Origin: Aporrectodea caliginosa
Lineage: Eukaryota; Annelida; Clitellata; Crassiclitellata; Lumbricidae
Direction: 5' to 3'
Length of the DNA stretch: 64,000 nt
NCBI GenBank assembly: GCA_020284085.1
Contig: JACEVL010000045.1
Coordinates: 1,322,760 to 1,386,759 of the forward strand
The notes below the pieces were generated by a model. It searched no databases. It was not told the origin of the DNA and saw nothing but the letters and a program-made list of their open reading frames with translations. Position numbers and translations under genes: made by a program. The first letter of the stretch is position 1, and every line of letters starts with the position of its first letter. This document shows, in pieces, positions 1-11,334 of this stretch.

Positions 1-300
<300 letters not shown>

Positions 301-640
301 AGGAGCAACAACAATCTCTTTTGACATCGGGAAAAACAATCTTTGTTTCTGTCTGTGATTCTCTATAGTAACAGAGGGCGCAACAAATTTTTTAATCCTT
401 TTTGCAGATACAATTATCTCTACCAGGAAACCTCAATTCATCCGTTTCTACGCGTTGCACAAATTCTGCAATCATGTCGTTGACAACTTCCAGTCAACAT
501 CTCTTGCTGCAATTCTGGTGAAGCGGCTTTAGGACGGCACTTTACAAAATTATTAATGTCTAGATACGTACTTATAGTTTTACAAATAGTTGCAGCAATT
601 GTGGTGAAACGGCTGTGAAACAGTAGGCTAATTTGCAAAG
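301..640. other. Unassigned intronic or intergenic DNA
   Basis: Single-copy-looking AT-rich sequence between the microsatellite and the block that is duplicated around the stalk exons. I see no exon, RNA gene or transposon end. Short open frames here have no recognisable motif. Confidence 0.4.
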
Positions 641-773
641 TTAGCGTAGTTTGATTTTTCATATACACGTAGGCCTAGTTGCTGTGTCTATAACTGCAAA
701 TTTAAGGTTCAATTTTATAATATTACAACTACATTTTGTTATATTAAATTATATTTGTCATTGTGTTGAACAG

Positions 774-905
774 AGGAAATTGCTAACACAATTCCACCAA
801 CGGCTTCAGCTTTAAAATCTGTCTCAGATTTACTCCCGGAAGGATCATCACCACTAATAGATGAAACTTCAGCGGTCTCAATTTCAGCAAGTCCAAAAAC
901 TGCAA
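774..905 (+). CDS. Stalk exon 1 (Ser/Thr/Pro linker), array A
   Basis: A 132-nt exon encoding 44 codons of a Ser/Thr/Ala/Pro-rich linker with no Cys, probably an extracellular spacer that could carry O-glycans. The acceptor GTTGAACAG precedes it and the donor GCAA|GTACG follows. Read from the acceptor it is open in phase 1 and ends in phase 1, like the other extracellular exons. It is about 90% identical to the exon at 7104-7235, including intron flanks, so the two are copies of one block. It contains ...PTASALKSVSDLLPEGSS... and no domain I recognise. The exon call rests on duplication, splice sites and shared phase. Confidence 0.6.
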
Positions 906-982
906 GTACGTATTAGCCAAGTAGATAATTAGCAATCACTAAATGTTAATCTACTGTTGTTCAACTAATCTAAGTATTAGGT

Positions 983-1068
983 AATTATCATTTTTTATTA
1001 TTATTATTATGATTATTATGATTATTATTATTATTATTATTATTATTAATAATAATTAATTATTAATA

Positions 1069-1161
<93 letters not shown>

Positions 1162-1251
1162 TTTTTTATTTATTTCTTCATAAAGACAACAAACGTATGT
1201 ACAGATCCCTCAGGGAGTTAGCTATTAACTGTTATTATTATTTATTATTAC

Positions 1252-1297
<46 letters not shown>

Positions 1298-1560
1298 TTT
1301 ATTATTAAGGATCCTGAGTGGCCGAGTTTTTTTATGCCCCTGAGGTATACAGGATCCCTCAGGGACTTAGAGATTACTATATGATGTAATTTGTCTGAGA
1401 GATGACACCTACTCGTCGGTGTCCTGGTTGGCGAAAGTGCCTCGGAACGCGATTGCGTTATTATTATTATTATTATCATCATCATTATTATAATTATAAG
1501 CGTTTATTATCACTATTATCATTATCTTTATTATTATTATTTAATTATTATTATATGATA
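983..1560. repeat. (TTA)n tracts with embedded dispersed repeat
   Basis: Long TTA/ATT runs occupy about 990-1170, 1225-1305 and 1455-1550. Between them, 1310-1450 is a dispersed repeat starting CCTGAGTGGCCGAG, the A-box-like motif also seen in the SINE at 34971-35170. It contains a GTATACAGGATCCCTCAGGG segment related to pieces near 1201 and 6810. These tracts bound the duplicated stalk-exon block. Confidence 0.8.
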
Positions 1561-1689
1561 AGTTGATCAAATAATAAAGTTTCAAGACACAGTGGAGCTA
1601 TGCAACACCTTGCGGTTAAAAGCTGTCTCATCACAACACACGCGACTGGCTATATGCCTTGCCTATAACTGGCATGTAGGCTTAGACTG

Positions 1690-1965
1690 GACAACGAGGA
1701 CTTGAGACCGCAACATGTGGACCACACATGCGCTTGTTGGGCCCAAATCAACGCCAGAGGCAGCCACTGGTTGTCCTGCCCTCTCGGCTTTGGCCTAATA
1801 GCTCGACACAGCACAATCACCGCTCCCTTTCGAAGGCAGGGATCGAATCCATCATTCGGGATCGGTCCTTGGCCCCCCTGAATACATCACCGGAACGGCG
1901 GACCTCCATCCAGTGGACAACCAGAATCGGCTCCCAAAATACGCACAGTTACGGAACATGTTGAC
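1690..1965 (+). mobile_element. Retroelement reverse-transcriptase fragment (degenerate)
   Basis: Read with frame changes, 1700-1830 encodes a piece resembling CxCWAQINARGSHWLSCP...GLIARHSTI. This matches the DARGxHGLSC...RHxxIND segment found near the C-terminus of some invertebrate non-LTR retroelement proteins. The companion segment is at 2690-2950. Frameshifts make it a relic. The family name is uncertain. Confidence 0.45.
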
Positions 1966-2009
1966 AATATCCTGAGTTCACATGCCAAGACCCGTGAGAT
2001 GGTAGTCGT

Positions 2010-2490
2010 GCGACGCAACATGTCCTCCCTTGTCTCCTCATCCATGTACGCCCTTAAAACTACGGAATATGTTGACAATATTCGAGTTCCTGTTCCTCAC
2101 GAGGAGGGCGAGGTATGCCAACACAGGCCCTACACGAGGTAACACGAGCAACAACGATGGCGAGACTGATGTACGCGTCTCCGGCGTGGTGGGGGTTCCT
2201 GAGTGGAGGAGATCGTGATCGCTTCGAACGCTTCACCAATCGACTTAGGCGAGCTGGGTTTCTGCCGCAGGAGGCCCCGACAGTTGAAAGTTTGGCTAAC
2301 CGAGCTGACGACGCGCTGTTTAAGGCCATAATAAGCGAACCTAAACACGTTCTACGTCGAATGTGCCACGAGCGACAGGAGAGCCGATACAATCTGCGAC
2401 TCAGGCCCCACCCCTTTGCCCTGCCAGCCAAGGATAGCAAGAACTTTTTCCCACGCCAGATGTTCGAAGACATTTACTAGCAGCTGTCTG
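2010..2490 (+). mobile_element. CR1/jockey-like LINE RT C-terminal fragment
   Basis: An open stretch (2115-2480) encodes ...VTRATTMARLMYASPAWWGF... followed by a region with RLRRAGFLPQ and AISEPKHVLR-like sequence. This closely parallels the 3' part of the LINE at 40200-42010 (ATTISRLLYASPAWWGF) and the minus-strand copy at 56444-57008. It lacks the RT catalytic part, so it is a 5'-truncated dead copy. It sits between the two pieces of another retroelement relic (1690-1965 and 2690-2950), which suggests nesting. Confidence 0.75.
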
Positions 2491-2689
2491 AACCCTCGTT
2501 TAGCCTCACTCTCAATTCTATAATCCAATCCAATTTGCCCCATTAGAACTATACCTATTATAGTGCTGAACAGTGCATTATCTAAGCCTAAAGCTATAAT
2601 AGTACTATAGTCTCTAATACTATAACTGCATAATCATGCATTGATGTTACTTGTTGCGTCTTGACAGCAAGTTATGAAATAAACGAAAA

Positions 2690-2950
2690 TACAATTCAAT
2701 ACAAAAAAGAACCACCAGGTCTACTGCGCACGGACGGCAGAAGACCAGACAATGATCCCATGGCGTGCGGGTCATCATCTGGTGTGGGACGCGACGGTGG
2801 TAGACACCCTCGCACTATCATATGTCCAGGACACGACAGCGGTGGCTTGCATGGCAGCCGAGGTCGCGAACATGGAAGGAAAAAGGACAAATATAGCGCT
2901 CTTTTAAACGCACTTCTTCATGCCTGTAGCCCTTGAGACCTTAGGACCAA
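2690..2950 (+). mobile_element. Retroelement C-terminal fragment
   Basis: Encodes KEPPGLLRTDGRRPD and then, after a frameshift, VWDATVVDTLALSYVQ and a region ending FMPVALETLGP. This set of motifs recurs in invertebrate retroelement proteins downstream of the DARGxHGLSC segment seen at 1700-1830. A frameshift near 2760 and a stop near 2903 show it is inactive. Confidence 0.5.
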
Positions 2951-3231
2951 TCAACATCACAGATCAACACTTTATCAGATCTAGGTCGTAGTATGACGCT
3001 GTATACAAGAAACAAAGGCAGACCTGCTTCTTGCTGCAACGTCTCTGTATTACTATCCAACGGTTCAACTGGGTGGTTTCAGTGGCAAAGACCTGGGCAG
3101 ACGTAACACTAACGGCAGACGTAACACTAACGGCACTTTGATGTTCATTTTGCAACAGAAATAGCTACTGCTTCCATGCTACTGCTTCCATTGTAGCTGT
3201 TGGTACTGATGTTGATTGTTGGAGACAATGA

Positions 3232-3241
3232 ATATTGTTAT

Positions 3242-3278
<37 letters not shown>

Positions 3279-3300
3279 GTAATAATAATAATAAAAATTA
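3232..3300. repeat. (AAC)n / (AAT)n microsatellite in duplicated block
   Basis: About a dozen AAC units followed by AAT units, in the intron just before PAN exon 1. The same GAGACAATGAATATTGTTAT lead-in and a shorter AAC run recur at 5250-5310 before PAN exon 2, marking the start of the duplicated PAN blocks. Confidence 0.85.
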
Positions 3301-3468
3301 AAATGATAAACTCTTTCCTTTCTTTCATCAATCCTCAGCATTCATACACAATACAGTTACGCCCTAAGTATGCAATATTGATTCCTTTTATTCGATTATT
3401 AACACCCGATAATTAACTTGATATTCAGAATTCATTATTATATCGTGAAAATGTATGCGTTATTTCAG

Positions 3469-3744
3469 GTGAAAACTGTTCGATTGTTTTCTCCAACGTA
3501 AGTCCTGGCTATCTGTCATTGGGAGCCACTGATATCAGCGGAGTAAACGATAAGGCGTCGTGTGAAGCTCTGTGCAGAGATGAACCAACCTGCTTGGCAT
3601 ATCAAGTAATGAGAGTCCGTGGTGATCCTGTTTGCCGGCAGCAGATATCACAGAGCTCCCTAAACGAAGTGTATTATGATAATTATACCGACGAATATGT
3701 AAAAGAACGCAATTGTACAGCATCATCATCATCACCATCCTCAG
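3469..3744 (+). CDS. PAN/apple domain exon 1, array A
   Basis: A 276-nt exon (phase 1 to phase 1) encoding one PAN/apple-type module. Acceptor TTATTTCAG|GTGAAAAC; donor CCTCAG|GTTTAT. The peptide starts GENCSIVF and has the core VNDKASCEALCRDEPTCLAY, then VCRQQ and a final KERNC. The spacing CxxxCxxxxxC with later C...C is typical of PAN/apple domains, which bind proteins or carbohydrates outside the cell. It ends in a short Ser/Pro run. It may contain a glycosylation site at NCT. Its sister is at 5478-5735, and flanking introns are duplicated too (about 3216-3850 against 5230-5870). Confidence 0.82.
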
Positions 3745-3849
3745 GTTTATATTTCAGTTGTTGTTTCAAATCTAAATGACCTAATAATTTCAATCAATCT
3801 AATACGAACCATTTCACACATATAATCACATTATATGCACCTATATCAA

Positions 3850-4241
3850 GAACCTCACACCTCAGCGTGGTGAGGGGGTGGCAACAGTCAGTAGGGGAGT
3901 GTCTGCTGAGGCTATGCCATCAGTGGTGAAGGTCTTGGCTGAAGTACCACCTTAGGGCGCTACGCGAGGTGGACAGGCTCAGCAGGAACCCTGAAAAGCT
4001 GGCAAACGTGGGCGGCATCGCCGCCTTTGATACCACATGAGGATAGATATCAAAGCCAGTCCTAAGCCTGGAACTCTCTTTAAGGGAGAAGCGCGAAGGT
4101 CGAACGGATGGGTGCAGATACTCCGTTCGTAAAGAAAAAATACGAATGAAATCCAATGCAAGCATTGGACTCCAAAATGGGCCTCGGCCCATGGATCCAA
4201 TGCAAGCGTTGGACACCTACGGGCCTTCGGCCCATGGATCC

Positions 4242-4330
<89 letters not shown>

Positions 4331-4335
4331 ATATG
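3850..4335 (+). mobile_element. Retroposon 3' end with (GAT)n tail
   Basis: A GC-richer block unlike its AT-rich surroundings, ending in about 30 GAT repeats (4241-4329), as expected for a non-LTR or SINE copy with a microsatellite tail. It has internal near-repeats (CCAATGCAAGCATTGGAC and CGGCCCATGGATCC, twice). No RT motif is visible, so only a 3' UTR or SINE is present. The poly-Asp frame is not coding. Confidence 0.5.
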
Positions 4336-4869
4336 AAGAACTGTTCTTGGTGGACGGGCGTTTTCCATTGTATATTTCCCCTCTGATCAGTGGCTTGTGT
4401 TTATTTCGTTCTCAACTTAAAGATTGCCTCTTTGAAACCGCTGATCAAACATCATAGGCTGTCTATCTGTCTTAATGTTAAGGACTGATCTTCTGGATCT
4501 TCTGATCTTCTGGCCTGCTTCATAAACCCCGTGTTGATTACGAGATGGCTTACAGTGGGGATTTTGAACCCGAGGGAAGTCCAATCCGTTCCTCATGAAA
4601 CTTTCACAAACCTCCCTGTCCTCAGTCCCTTCAACAGCGAAATAAATCTGAAGTGACCAACATGAAATGTTAATAGAAGCACCTGATTACCTCTTGATTT
4701 TGGTGTGCCATCGGTCTAATCCTTGTGCATTAGACACAGGCAGAATGGAAGTTACTAATTGCAATTACATTTATATCATGCTTCAAGTCATTAGAAACCA
4801 CAGACCACTGTCAAGCACACTAATGCGATGTAACGGTAGGCCTACACACTAGTGAGTAGCAATAAAAAT

Positions 4870-5050
4870 AGAAAATGTTGATTTCGCAAAAGCATTTTGA
4901 AAACTATTTTCAAAAGAATTTTCAAAATACTATTTTATTTTGTATTTTGAAAATACTTTTGAAAAGTATTTTGTAAAATACACTGTACTTTTGAAATGTA
5001 TTTTATCCTGTATTTTCAAATACTTTTGAAAAGTATTTTACCCATCACTG
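4870..5050. mobile_element. hAT-type element end fragment (AGTATTTT-rich)
   Basis: Dense AAAATACTTTT/AAAAGTATTTT motifs end in CCCATCACTG, matching the right end of the intact element at 33300-34270 (CTCCATCACTG). Only this arm is visible here and I cannot identify a target duplication, so it is probably a truncated or solo copy. Confidence 0.5.
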
Positions 5051-5477
5051 CTCGAATATAAAATAGGGCCTAAGGCTTTGTCTTTTAAGGAAAATAGAAA
5101 CGAAGTTTCTGTGCTTTTATTAACATTTCATATTTCAAGATTAGTAATTAGTAATTAAATCGTTCCACCTCAAAATTTGCGCCCCCTCTTGAGTTGCGCC
5201 CTGTGTCGTGGCACCTCTGGCACATGCCTAGCTACGGCCCTGGTTGTGGGAGACAATGAATATTGTTATAACAACAACAACAACAACAATAATAAAAGTA
5301 ATAAAAATAATAAACTCTTTCCTTCCTTTCATCAATCCATAGCATTCATAATACTATAGTACTGTTACGCTCTAAGAATGCAATATTGATTCCTTTTATT
5401 CGATTATTAACACCCGATAATAAACTTGATATTCAGAGTTCATATATAATATCGTGAAAATGTATGCGTGATTTCAG

Positions 5478-5735
5478 GTGAAAACTGCACGATTGTTTTC
5501 ACCAACAAAAATCCTGACCAAATATCAGTTAGAGCCACTAATATCAGCGGAGTAAACGATAAGGCCTCGTGTGAGGCTCTGTGCAGAGATGATCCAACCT
5601 GCTTGGCATATCAGACCAGCAGATTTTGCCGGCACCAGAAATCACAGAGCGACCTGGACAGACTGTATGAAGCTGATTATATTGACGAATATATCAAAGA
5701 ACGCAATTGTACAGCATCATCATCACCATCCTCAG
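5478..5735 (+). CDS. PAN/apple domain exon 2, array A
   Basis: A 258-nt exon, phase 1 to 1, encoding 86 codons of a PAN/apple module. Acceptor GATTTCAG|GTGAAAAC; donor CCTCAG|GTTTAT. It opens GENCTIVF, keeps VNDKASCEALCRDDPTCLAY, has FCRHQ and ends KERNCTASS. It is clearly a recent duplicate of the 3469 exon, but the middle segment between the third and fourth Cys is six codons shorter. The reading frame is preserved across the length change, which supports real coding constraint. Confidence 0.82.
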
Positions 5736-6129
5736 GTTTATATGTCAGTATTTGTTACAAATCTAAATGACCTACTAATTTCAATCAATCTAAAGCGAAC
5801 CATTTCACGCATATAATCACATTACCAGTCTGATTGTTGGGAATAAGTAGGCTATTATGTATGATCATGCTAATTATCAAAAATGTCTCATTGTACATTT
5901 TTTTTTAATTTTTGCGTAATGTAACCGAAGCAAAGATTAATAAGAAGTAGTAAGATAAAGCTTTGAAGACACTGATATAGAATAGTCCTACGTAATGGCA
6001 CACTGCTATCTGGAGAGCGATGTCACGCGAGATTCAAAATACCACAAAGAAATAAAAGCAAAACGAGTTAATGAGAATAAAAATTTAAATATAACTTAAG
6101 AAAACGAATGATTAATTAAATGCAGCGTG

Positions 6130-6490
6130 GTTGGATGATGTAAAAACGTGGAAAAGAGGGCTTAAGTGAGTGGAGGTTTTCAAATTGTGGATTTCTCGGA
6201 GAAGGGAGAAAACATTAGTTGGATTACAACAAATGAGGAAGTGAAGAAAAGGGCTGCGTAAGAAAAAATCTATTATAGCTACAATAAAGAAACTACAGAG
6301 GAAATGGATTGGACATGTCTTGACATAGTCCTACTCTGAGAACTGCCAGAGGGAGAATATAGAAGAGGAAGACTAGAGGATGACTCAGACAGATGTTGCT
6401 TGAATTAATGATGAGGGCTAGATAAAGAAAACTTCAGGAAGATTCTCAGCATCGAGAAGAGCGGCGTTTGAACATATCTAAGGGCACATG
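6130..6490 (+). mobile_element. Degenerate LINE 3' fragment
   Basis: Translated with several frame changes it gives pieces such as WISRRRENISWITTNEEVKK and GNGLDMS. These resemble the C-terminal WRRMxxISWxxxxTNEEVLxxV...WIGHVLR region of jockey/RTE-like retrotransposons. Stops and frameshifts show it is a relic. An (AAT)n tract follows. Confidence 0.45.
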
Positions 6491-6584
6491 ACCTTCTAAA
6501 GAGGAATGAAAAAGATGATAATGAAAATAAATTAAATAAATACGGATGATGATGATGATGACGATTATGATGATTGTGATGATA

Positions 6585-6585
6585 C

Positions 6586-6636
<51 letters not shown>

Positions 6637-6681
6637 TAATAATAATAATTAATAATAATAATAATTATAATTATAATAATA

Positions 6682-6725
<44 letters not shown>

Positions 6726-6945
6726 GGAGTTGGGGACTAACTTCTGTATACCTAGAGTGGGCATAAAAATAAAAATAAAAAAAAAAATAATAATAATAAT
6801 AATAATAATAGGGACGGATCTGTATACCTCAGGGCATAAAAATAATAATAATAATAATAATAGTTATAATAATATAATAATATAATTATAATAATTATAA
6901 TTATAATTATAATTTTAATTATAACCATAATTATTATTTGGAAGA
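6585..6945. repeat. (AAT)n tracts and TATA-rich DNA
   Basis: AAT runs at about 6585-6640, 6690-6725, 6787-6810 and 6840-6860, broken by two copies of a GTATACCTnAGxGGGCATAAAAA segment related to the dispersed repeat near 1330. No coding content. Confidence 0.85.
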
Positions 6946-7103
6946 GTAGGCTAATTTACAAGGTTACTAACTTCTGTTAACGCAGTTTAATTATTCAAAT
7001 ACACGTAGTTGCTGTGTCTATAACTGCAAATTTGCTTTTCAATTTTATAATATTTCAAATACAGTTTGTTATATAAAATTATATTTGTCTCTGTGTTGAA
7101 CAG

Positions 7104-7235
7104 AGAAAATTGCCAACACAATTCAACCAACGGCTTCAGCTTCAAAACCTGCCTCAGATTTACTCCCGGAAGGATCATCACCGCTAATAGATGAAACTAC
7201 AGCGGCCTCAATTTCAGCAGGTCCAGAAACTGCAA
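7104..7235 (+). CDS. Stalk exon 2 (Ser/Thr/Pro linker), array A
   Basis: A 132-nt exon, phase 1 to 1, homologous to 774-905. Same acceptor context (GTTGAACAG), same donor (GCAA|GTACG) and the shared peptide segment SDLLPEGSSPLIDET. Substitutions between copies leave the frame open and length unchanged. It sits directly before the first kringle exon and would form a flexible Ser/Thr-rich spacer between the PAN pair and the kringles. Intron DNA on both sides (6985-7325) is duplicated from 640-980. Confidence 0.62.
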
Positions 7236-7323
7236 GTACGTATTAGCCAAGTAGATAATTAGCCATCACTAAGTGCAAATCAACTGTTGTACAACTAATC
7301 TAAGTATTAGGCAATTATCATTT

Positions 7324-7347
7324 TTATTATTATTATAATAATGATTA

Positions 7348-7446
<99 letters not shown>

Positions 7447-7449
7447 GGC

Positions 7450-7497
<48 letters not shown>

Positions 7498-7560
7498 AAT
7501 TATTATTATTATCATTATTGTTATTATCATTATTTTATTATTATTATTAAATTATTATTA
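7324..7560. repeat. (TTA)n microsatellite
   Basis: Almost uninterrupted TTA/ATT triplets, the right-hand counterpart of the tract at 990-1170, following the duplicated stalk-exon block in the same relative place. Confidence 0.95.
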
Positions 7561-7960
7561 TGGCCCATTCCGTGACGTGATCCAGTTCTTGCTTGATCTT
7601 GTCACTATTAACAAATGCCTAATGGGTGTACCAGGTACCGTATATTGCTTGCGACGGACTCTGCTAGCAGGTGCGCCGCCCTCTTGAACAGCCGTCAGTC
7701 CATCAGAACCCGCATCTGTGCCACCAGTCAATGCCATCGACCTGTAGATGGTATACGCATCCACCCATACTCCCTCTTTTCGTTCATGACTGTTGTTTCG
7801 AGTTGAGAAATTTCGTAATGTTCAGTCTGTAGTTATGGCGCATAAGTGCTGATTTAGTGTCTCCGTAGTGACTTTACAACCCGATTAATCCTAAAAACAG
7901 TAAGTGATAAGAAAATCTGAAAGTGATTTTCGTGATCAGCCCAAAATTCAAAATATCAAT
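7561..7960. other. Unassigned intron sequence
   Basis: A GC-richer patch at 7561-7800 directly abuts the TTA run and could be the body of a retroposon whose tail is that run. I find no protein motif. The remainder is ordinary AT-rich intron. Confidence 0.3.
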
Positions 7961-8140
7961 ATGTGTATAGACTCTGTAGAGGAAGCAAAATATTCGCTGT
8001 GAAGCGTTTTCGTAAGTTTGGGCATGTGTGTAGGCCTATAACAAGAAAACTTAAATCTGTTTATTGGTTAGCTAGCTTTTTACTCCTAAAATTGTGTCAA
8101 CCAGGTGAATATTTCATATGCCCTGATTATTGTTTCATAG

Positions 8141-8416
8141 ATTGCGGCATGGGAAATTATGGAATAACTTATATAGGCACGCGGAATGTGACAATCACTG
8201 GGAAAGTGTGCCAAAACTGGGTGTCAGCTCAACCCCATCAGGTAGCTAGAGATATCAAGGATGACCAATTTCCTGACAATTCCAGAGCAGAGGCAAACAA
8301 TTTCTGTCGAAACCCGCAAGCTAACAAGAAATTGGGTATATGGTGCTACACAATGGATCCTTTGGTAGAATGGGAATACTGCGATCCTTGTCCTGCAAAT
8401 TATGGAAACTATCGCG
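8141..8416 (+). CDS. Kringle domain in a single exon, array A
   Basis: A 276-nt exon, phase 1 to 1, containing a whole kringle. Acceptor TTGTTTCATAG|ATTGCGG; donor ATCGCG|GTATGG. All six expected Cys are present in order: DCGMGNYG, TGKVCQNW, NNFCRNP, GIWCYT, EYCDPC. Classic kringle landmarks (YxG near the start, G-CQ-W, CRNP, WCYT.DP, WEYC) are intact. Kringles are disulfide-knotted extracellular protein-binding modules. There is no intron inside, unlike the next kringle. Its paralogue at 46131-46406 has the same length and boundaries. Confidence 0.92.
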
Positions 8417-8489
8417 GTATGGTGTCCATTGACTTTAATCGAAAATTAATCATCCATATACTTGAATTACTCTTCTAACTACTGTTACA

Positions 8490-8900
8490 GCATTAAACTG
8501 CTTATGGTAGGACTTTAGAGTTCGCCCCAAGTTCTCCAACCGATCCATTTACCACACTGCATCACTGGATCCTGGATCTATCTTATTGCAGAATGCCGCA
8601 TATTTTCAGTTCCCCACAAAACCGCCGCTCACCGACCTTCTTGAGGTGCCGTCGTCATTATCCCAATCAGACTCCTCTATTGATCACCTCACAGGTTTCC
8701 ACTCCAATTAAAGATCAGTTTTTTGATGAATTTTGACCCTCATCCATCCAATACTCCTCCTTCCAAGCTTTCTCGTCCTCAAAGATACTCGCCTTAGCAA
8801 CTTCTCTACCTCCTTTACCTCTTGTGTCTCTGGCTACCGACTCGGATATTCACTTGGCATAACTTACTACAGCATCTTTAACCTTAAATGAGTTTCGTCC
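8490..8900 (+). other. Possible LINE relic in intron
   Basis: C/T-rich sequence with phrases (ACTCGGATATTCACTTGGCATAA and others) similar in style to the LINE endonuclease relic at 16290-17230, but no motif is long enough to assign. No exon signals are seen. Confidence 0.25.
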
Positions 8901-9136
8901 TTACACGCTTGGCCCCCACGCGCTCCTCCATGCTTGGACAGTTGAGACCTTCACTTAGGCCATGTTTCATCAATAGAGCTTGGGTTGCTCCATGCATGAC
9001 GCGTCAAGATGTAGGTATGTATGAATATGGCCATTTATATATCGCCTTACAAGAAACTCACGAAGGCGCTAAACGTGACTACCCAACAGATGCGCGCATA
9101 TAACTTCAAATCGACTAAGATATCCCGAGTTGTAAA

Positions 9137-9322
9137 GTGGACGGTGCATACATGGGGGACATTATTTTACAAATAACTTATCCACTGTCGACAGCTTCTC
9201 TGTCTAAGTCGATTGAACTTCTAAATATTGACATGAAAGGAGGTTTTGGCGTGTCATCGGTTGTTATATTAGACAACGGCGCTATAGGAATTACTAATAA
9301 CGACGATCATCCATTTCATTAA
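9137..9322 (+). other. Small ORF of unknown origin
   Basis: A 61-codon open frame (KGGFGVSSVVILDNGAIGI near its end) stands out as protein-like in a region otherwise full of stops. No splice sites of the phase-1 type bracket it and I recognise no family. It could be part of a transposon or of an unrelated exon. Confidence 0.2.
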
Positions 9323-9643
9323 GGATTGCAACCAAACTCAGCCTAAGGACTTTGGCGCTAGATCTTCTGTTGTAAATCATTTTTTTGCGAAGTATGAAAT
9401 CTGAAGAGGTAAACTTTGATTGCACGGCAGGAAAATCAGTTCCAGCAAAGTCGGTGAATCATGATTTGAGATTGAAGAACAAGAAAGATATTTATATTAG
9501 ATAATATTGGTCCCCACTTCATTGTCCCGTGCGTGTGCTTTTGTGGAACATGTTGGTGGTATAGACTATTAAATTTTGCTCTTACATTCTGAAACAATTG
9601 AGGAGTTAAGAATCAACCGCACAGTGCATATATTCATATGTAG

Positions 9644-9791
9644 GTTGTACACTGGGAGATAAAGGAGCATCCTACACTGGAACATTAGATCACTCCATGT
9701 CTCATTCGAAATGCGAACCTTGGGCGAATTATGACAATTCAGAATTTAAATTCTCAGACGGAAGTGAACAGAACGCAAAGAACTACTGCCG
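9644..9791 (+). CDS. Kringle 2, first exon (array A)
   Basis: A 148-nt exon entering in phase 1 and leaving in phase 2. Acceptor CATATGTAG|GTTGTAC; donor TGCCG|GTATAC. It encodes the N-terminal half of a kringle: GCTLGDKGASYTGTL, HSKCEPW and NAKNYC, then the first two bases of an Arg codon. Joined to 12367-12455 it gives NYCRNP, exactly the kringle consensus, so the intron falls right after the third Cys. The intron carries a mariner relic and a LINE. A homologous exon is at 48006-48153. Confidence 0.88.
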
Positions 9792-10014
9792 GTATACAGA
9801 CAAACATTTCTTTCTAAAAGGTTCTTGTGAAAGTTAGTCAGACTCATTGCAGTTCTTAAGAATGTTTTGCTTGTCACGAAGATTGTCCATAGAGTTAAAT
9901 TAAACTTGGTTGTGTACAATCTCACAATAGAGTGAATAGACTATAGCCTGTTTTCCACTTTTCACAGCGTAAGCCTATAAGTACATAGGCTACATAAAAC
10001 TATATTATATAGCC

Positions 10015-10700
10015 TACAGGGTGGGCCAGCATAAATACACCGATCTTGCATGCATATAACTCCGCCAATTTTTGTAACTTATTTATACTTAATGCATGAA
10101 ATTAAAGATAGTTCACTCTAGTGTTAAGACTCAAACACATTTGTTATTGTAGCTTTAGCCTACATGATGTAGATCGTGACATAACAAGAGTCATCGCTTT
10201 TGCAGTAACTAGCTAATAAAAAATTCATGACAATTTTGCATGCATATAACTGCACAAGACATTAAACCATATAGCCAGAAATTTGTCCTGCCCAACAAAA
10301 TTAATTATTACTTAGTAGATAGTCTGTTGCAGTATTTTCTAATCAAATTAATATTCAATATGTTTAGCCTACCACGTGCTGCAACAATGTTAGCGGGTGT
10401 GCGCACCGTGCATACCGATTCGCGTGGTTTATAAACGTGGTTGTGTAGTGTGTACAATATCATAATAGAGTGAATAGACGTAGGCCTACTAGCCGGTTTT
10501 CCACTTTTCGTGGTTTACCACGCGAAGTTCCTGTTTCATCAATTTTCGGTATTAGACGATTCAACGTATTTTTATTCCATCCTGTGCTAGGAAACTCTTT
10601 AATCATTTCAAACGCGTCAACTCCCTTACCAGTCCGCAAAACTCGGATCAAAACTCGATCATCGTCTGTCAACGACGCCATAATTTTTTTATTGCGTCAC
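10015..10700 (-). mobile_element. Tc1/mariner-like remnant
   Basis: A minus-strand frame (10681-10460) encodes the N-terminal helix-turn-helix of a mariner-type transposase (MASLTDDDRVLIRVL..., FPSTGWNKNTLNRL, KIDETG). The + strand has a typical mariner-like end ACAGGGTGGGCCA at 10018-10030. The catalytic DDE/D region is missing. GCATGCATATAACT occurs twice (10050, 10238), so the remnant is rearranged. It lies in the intron of kringle 2. Confidence 0.65.
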
Positions 10701-11334
10701 CAACGACAACAAAATATAGTAGCTAGGGAGGGCTGTTCCAAACATTTCCTTAACATTTAAACTAGTATCAGTTCGATTTTTTCAAAGCTAATTCTAGAGT
10801 GAAATATCTAGAAATAATTTTTTATAACTAACTTATGCCCTATGATGTATTTAAAAATTAAACATTATAATTTTACACATTGTGTAAGCCGCCAAAAGGA
10901 GAAGACGGGAATATATCTGATTTGCCTCCGGTTGTGAAATATGCCCATCTAGCCGATTAACGATTAGCTAATCTATTCAGCACAACAATAATTGTTACTG
11001 CGAAATGCTACACACGTGTAGGCTACAAGACCAACAGAAAAATATAAAAATAGTAAGGGGTGAATTTGGTTATATAGCAAATGGCTTCAGTCTTACTTAA
11101 AAAGTGATCAAGAAGCTCATCAGGTGACGTTTGAGCATTCAATAAGGGGCGAAGATAAAATGGAGTTTAATGTAATGATATCCTTGCCGTCTTCTGTGTT
11201 TCTTCAATATGCCGTCGCAGGTAGTGAACGTTTCTGCTGATGAAGTTTTCTTTGTTTCCTTGCTTGTGGTTTAAATAGTTTGATTATTGAATACCTTTTG
11301 CAGAGTGTTGCACTTTCGGACAGAGCTATTCTTT

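Noticed and set aside
4156..4386. Frame ending in poly-Asp (and poly-Ile on the other strand)
   Set aside because: Produced by the GAT tail of a retroposon; not a protein.
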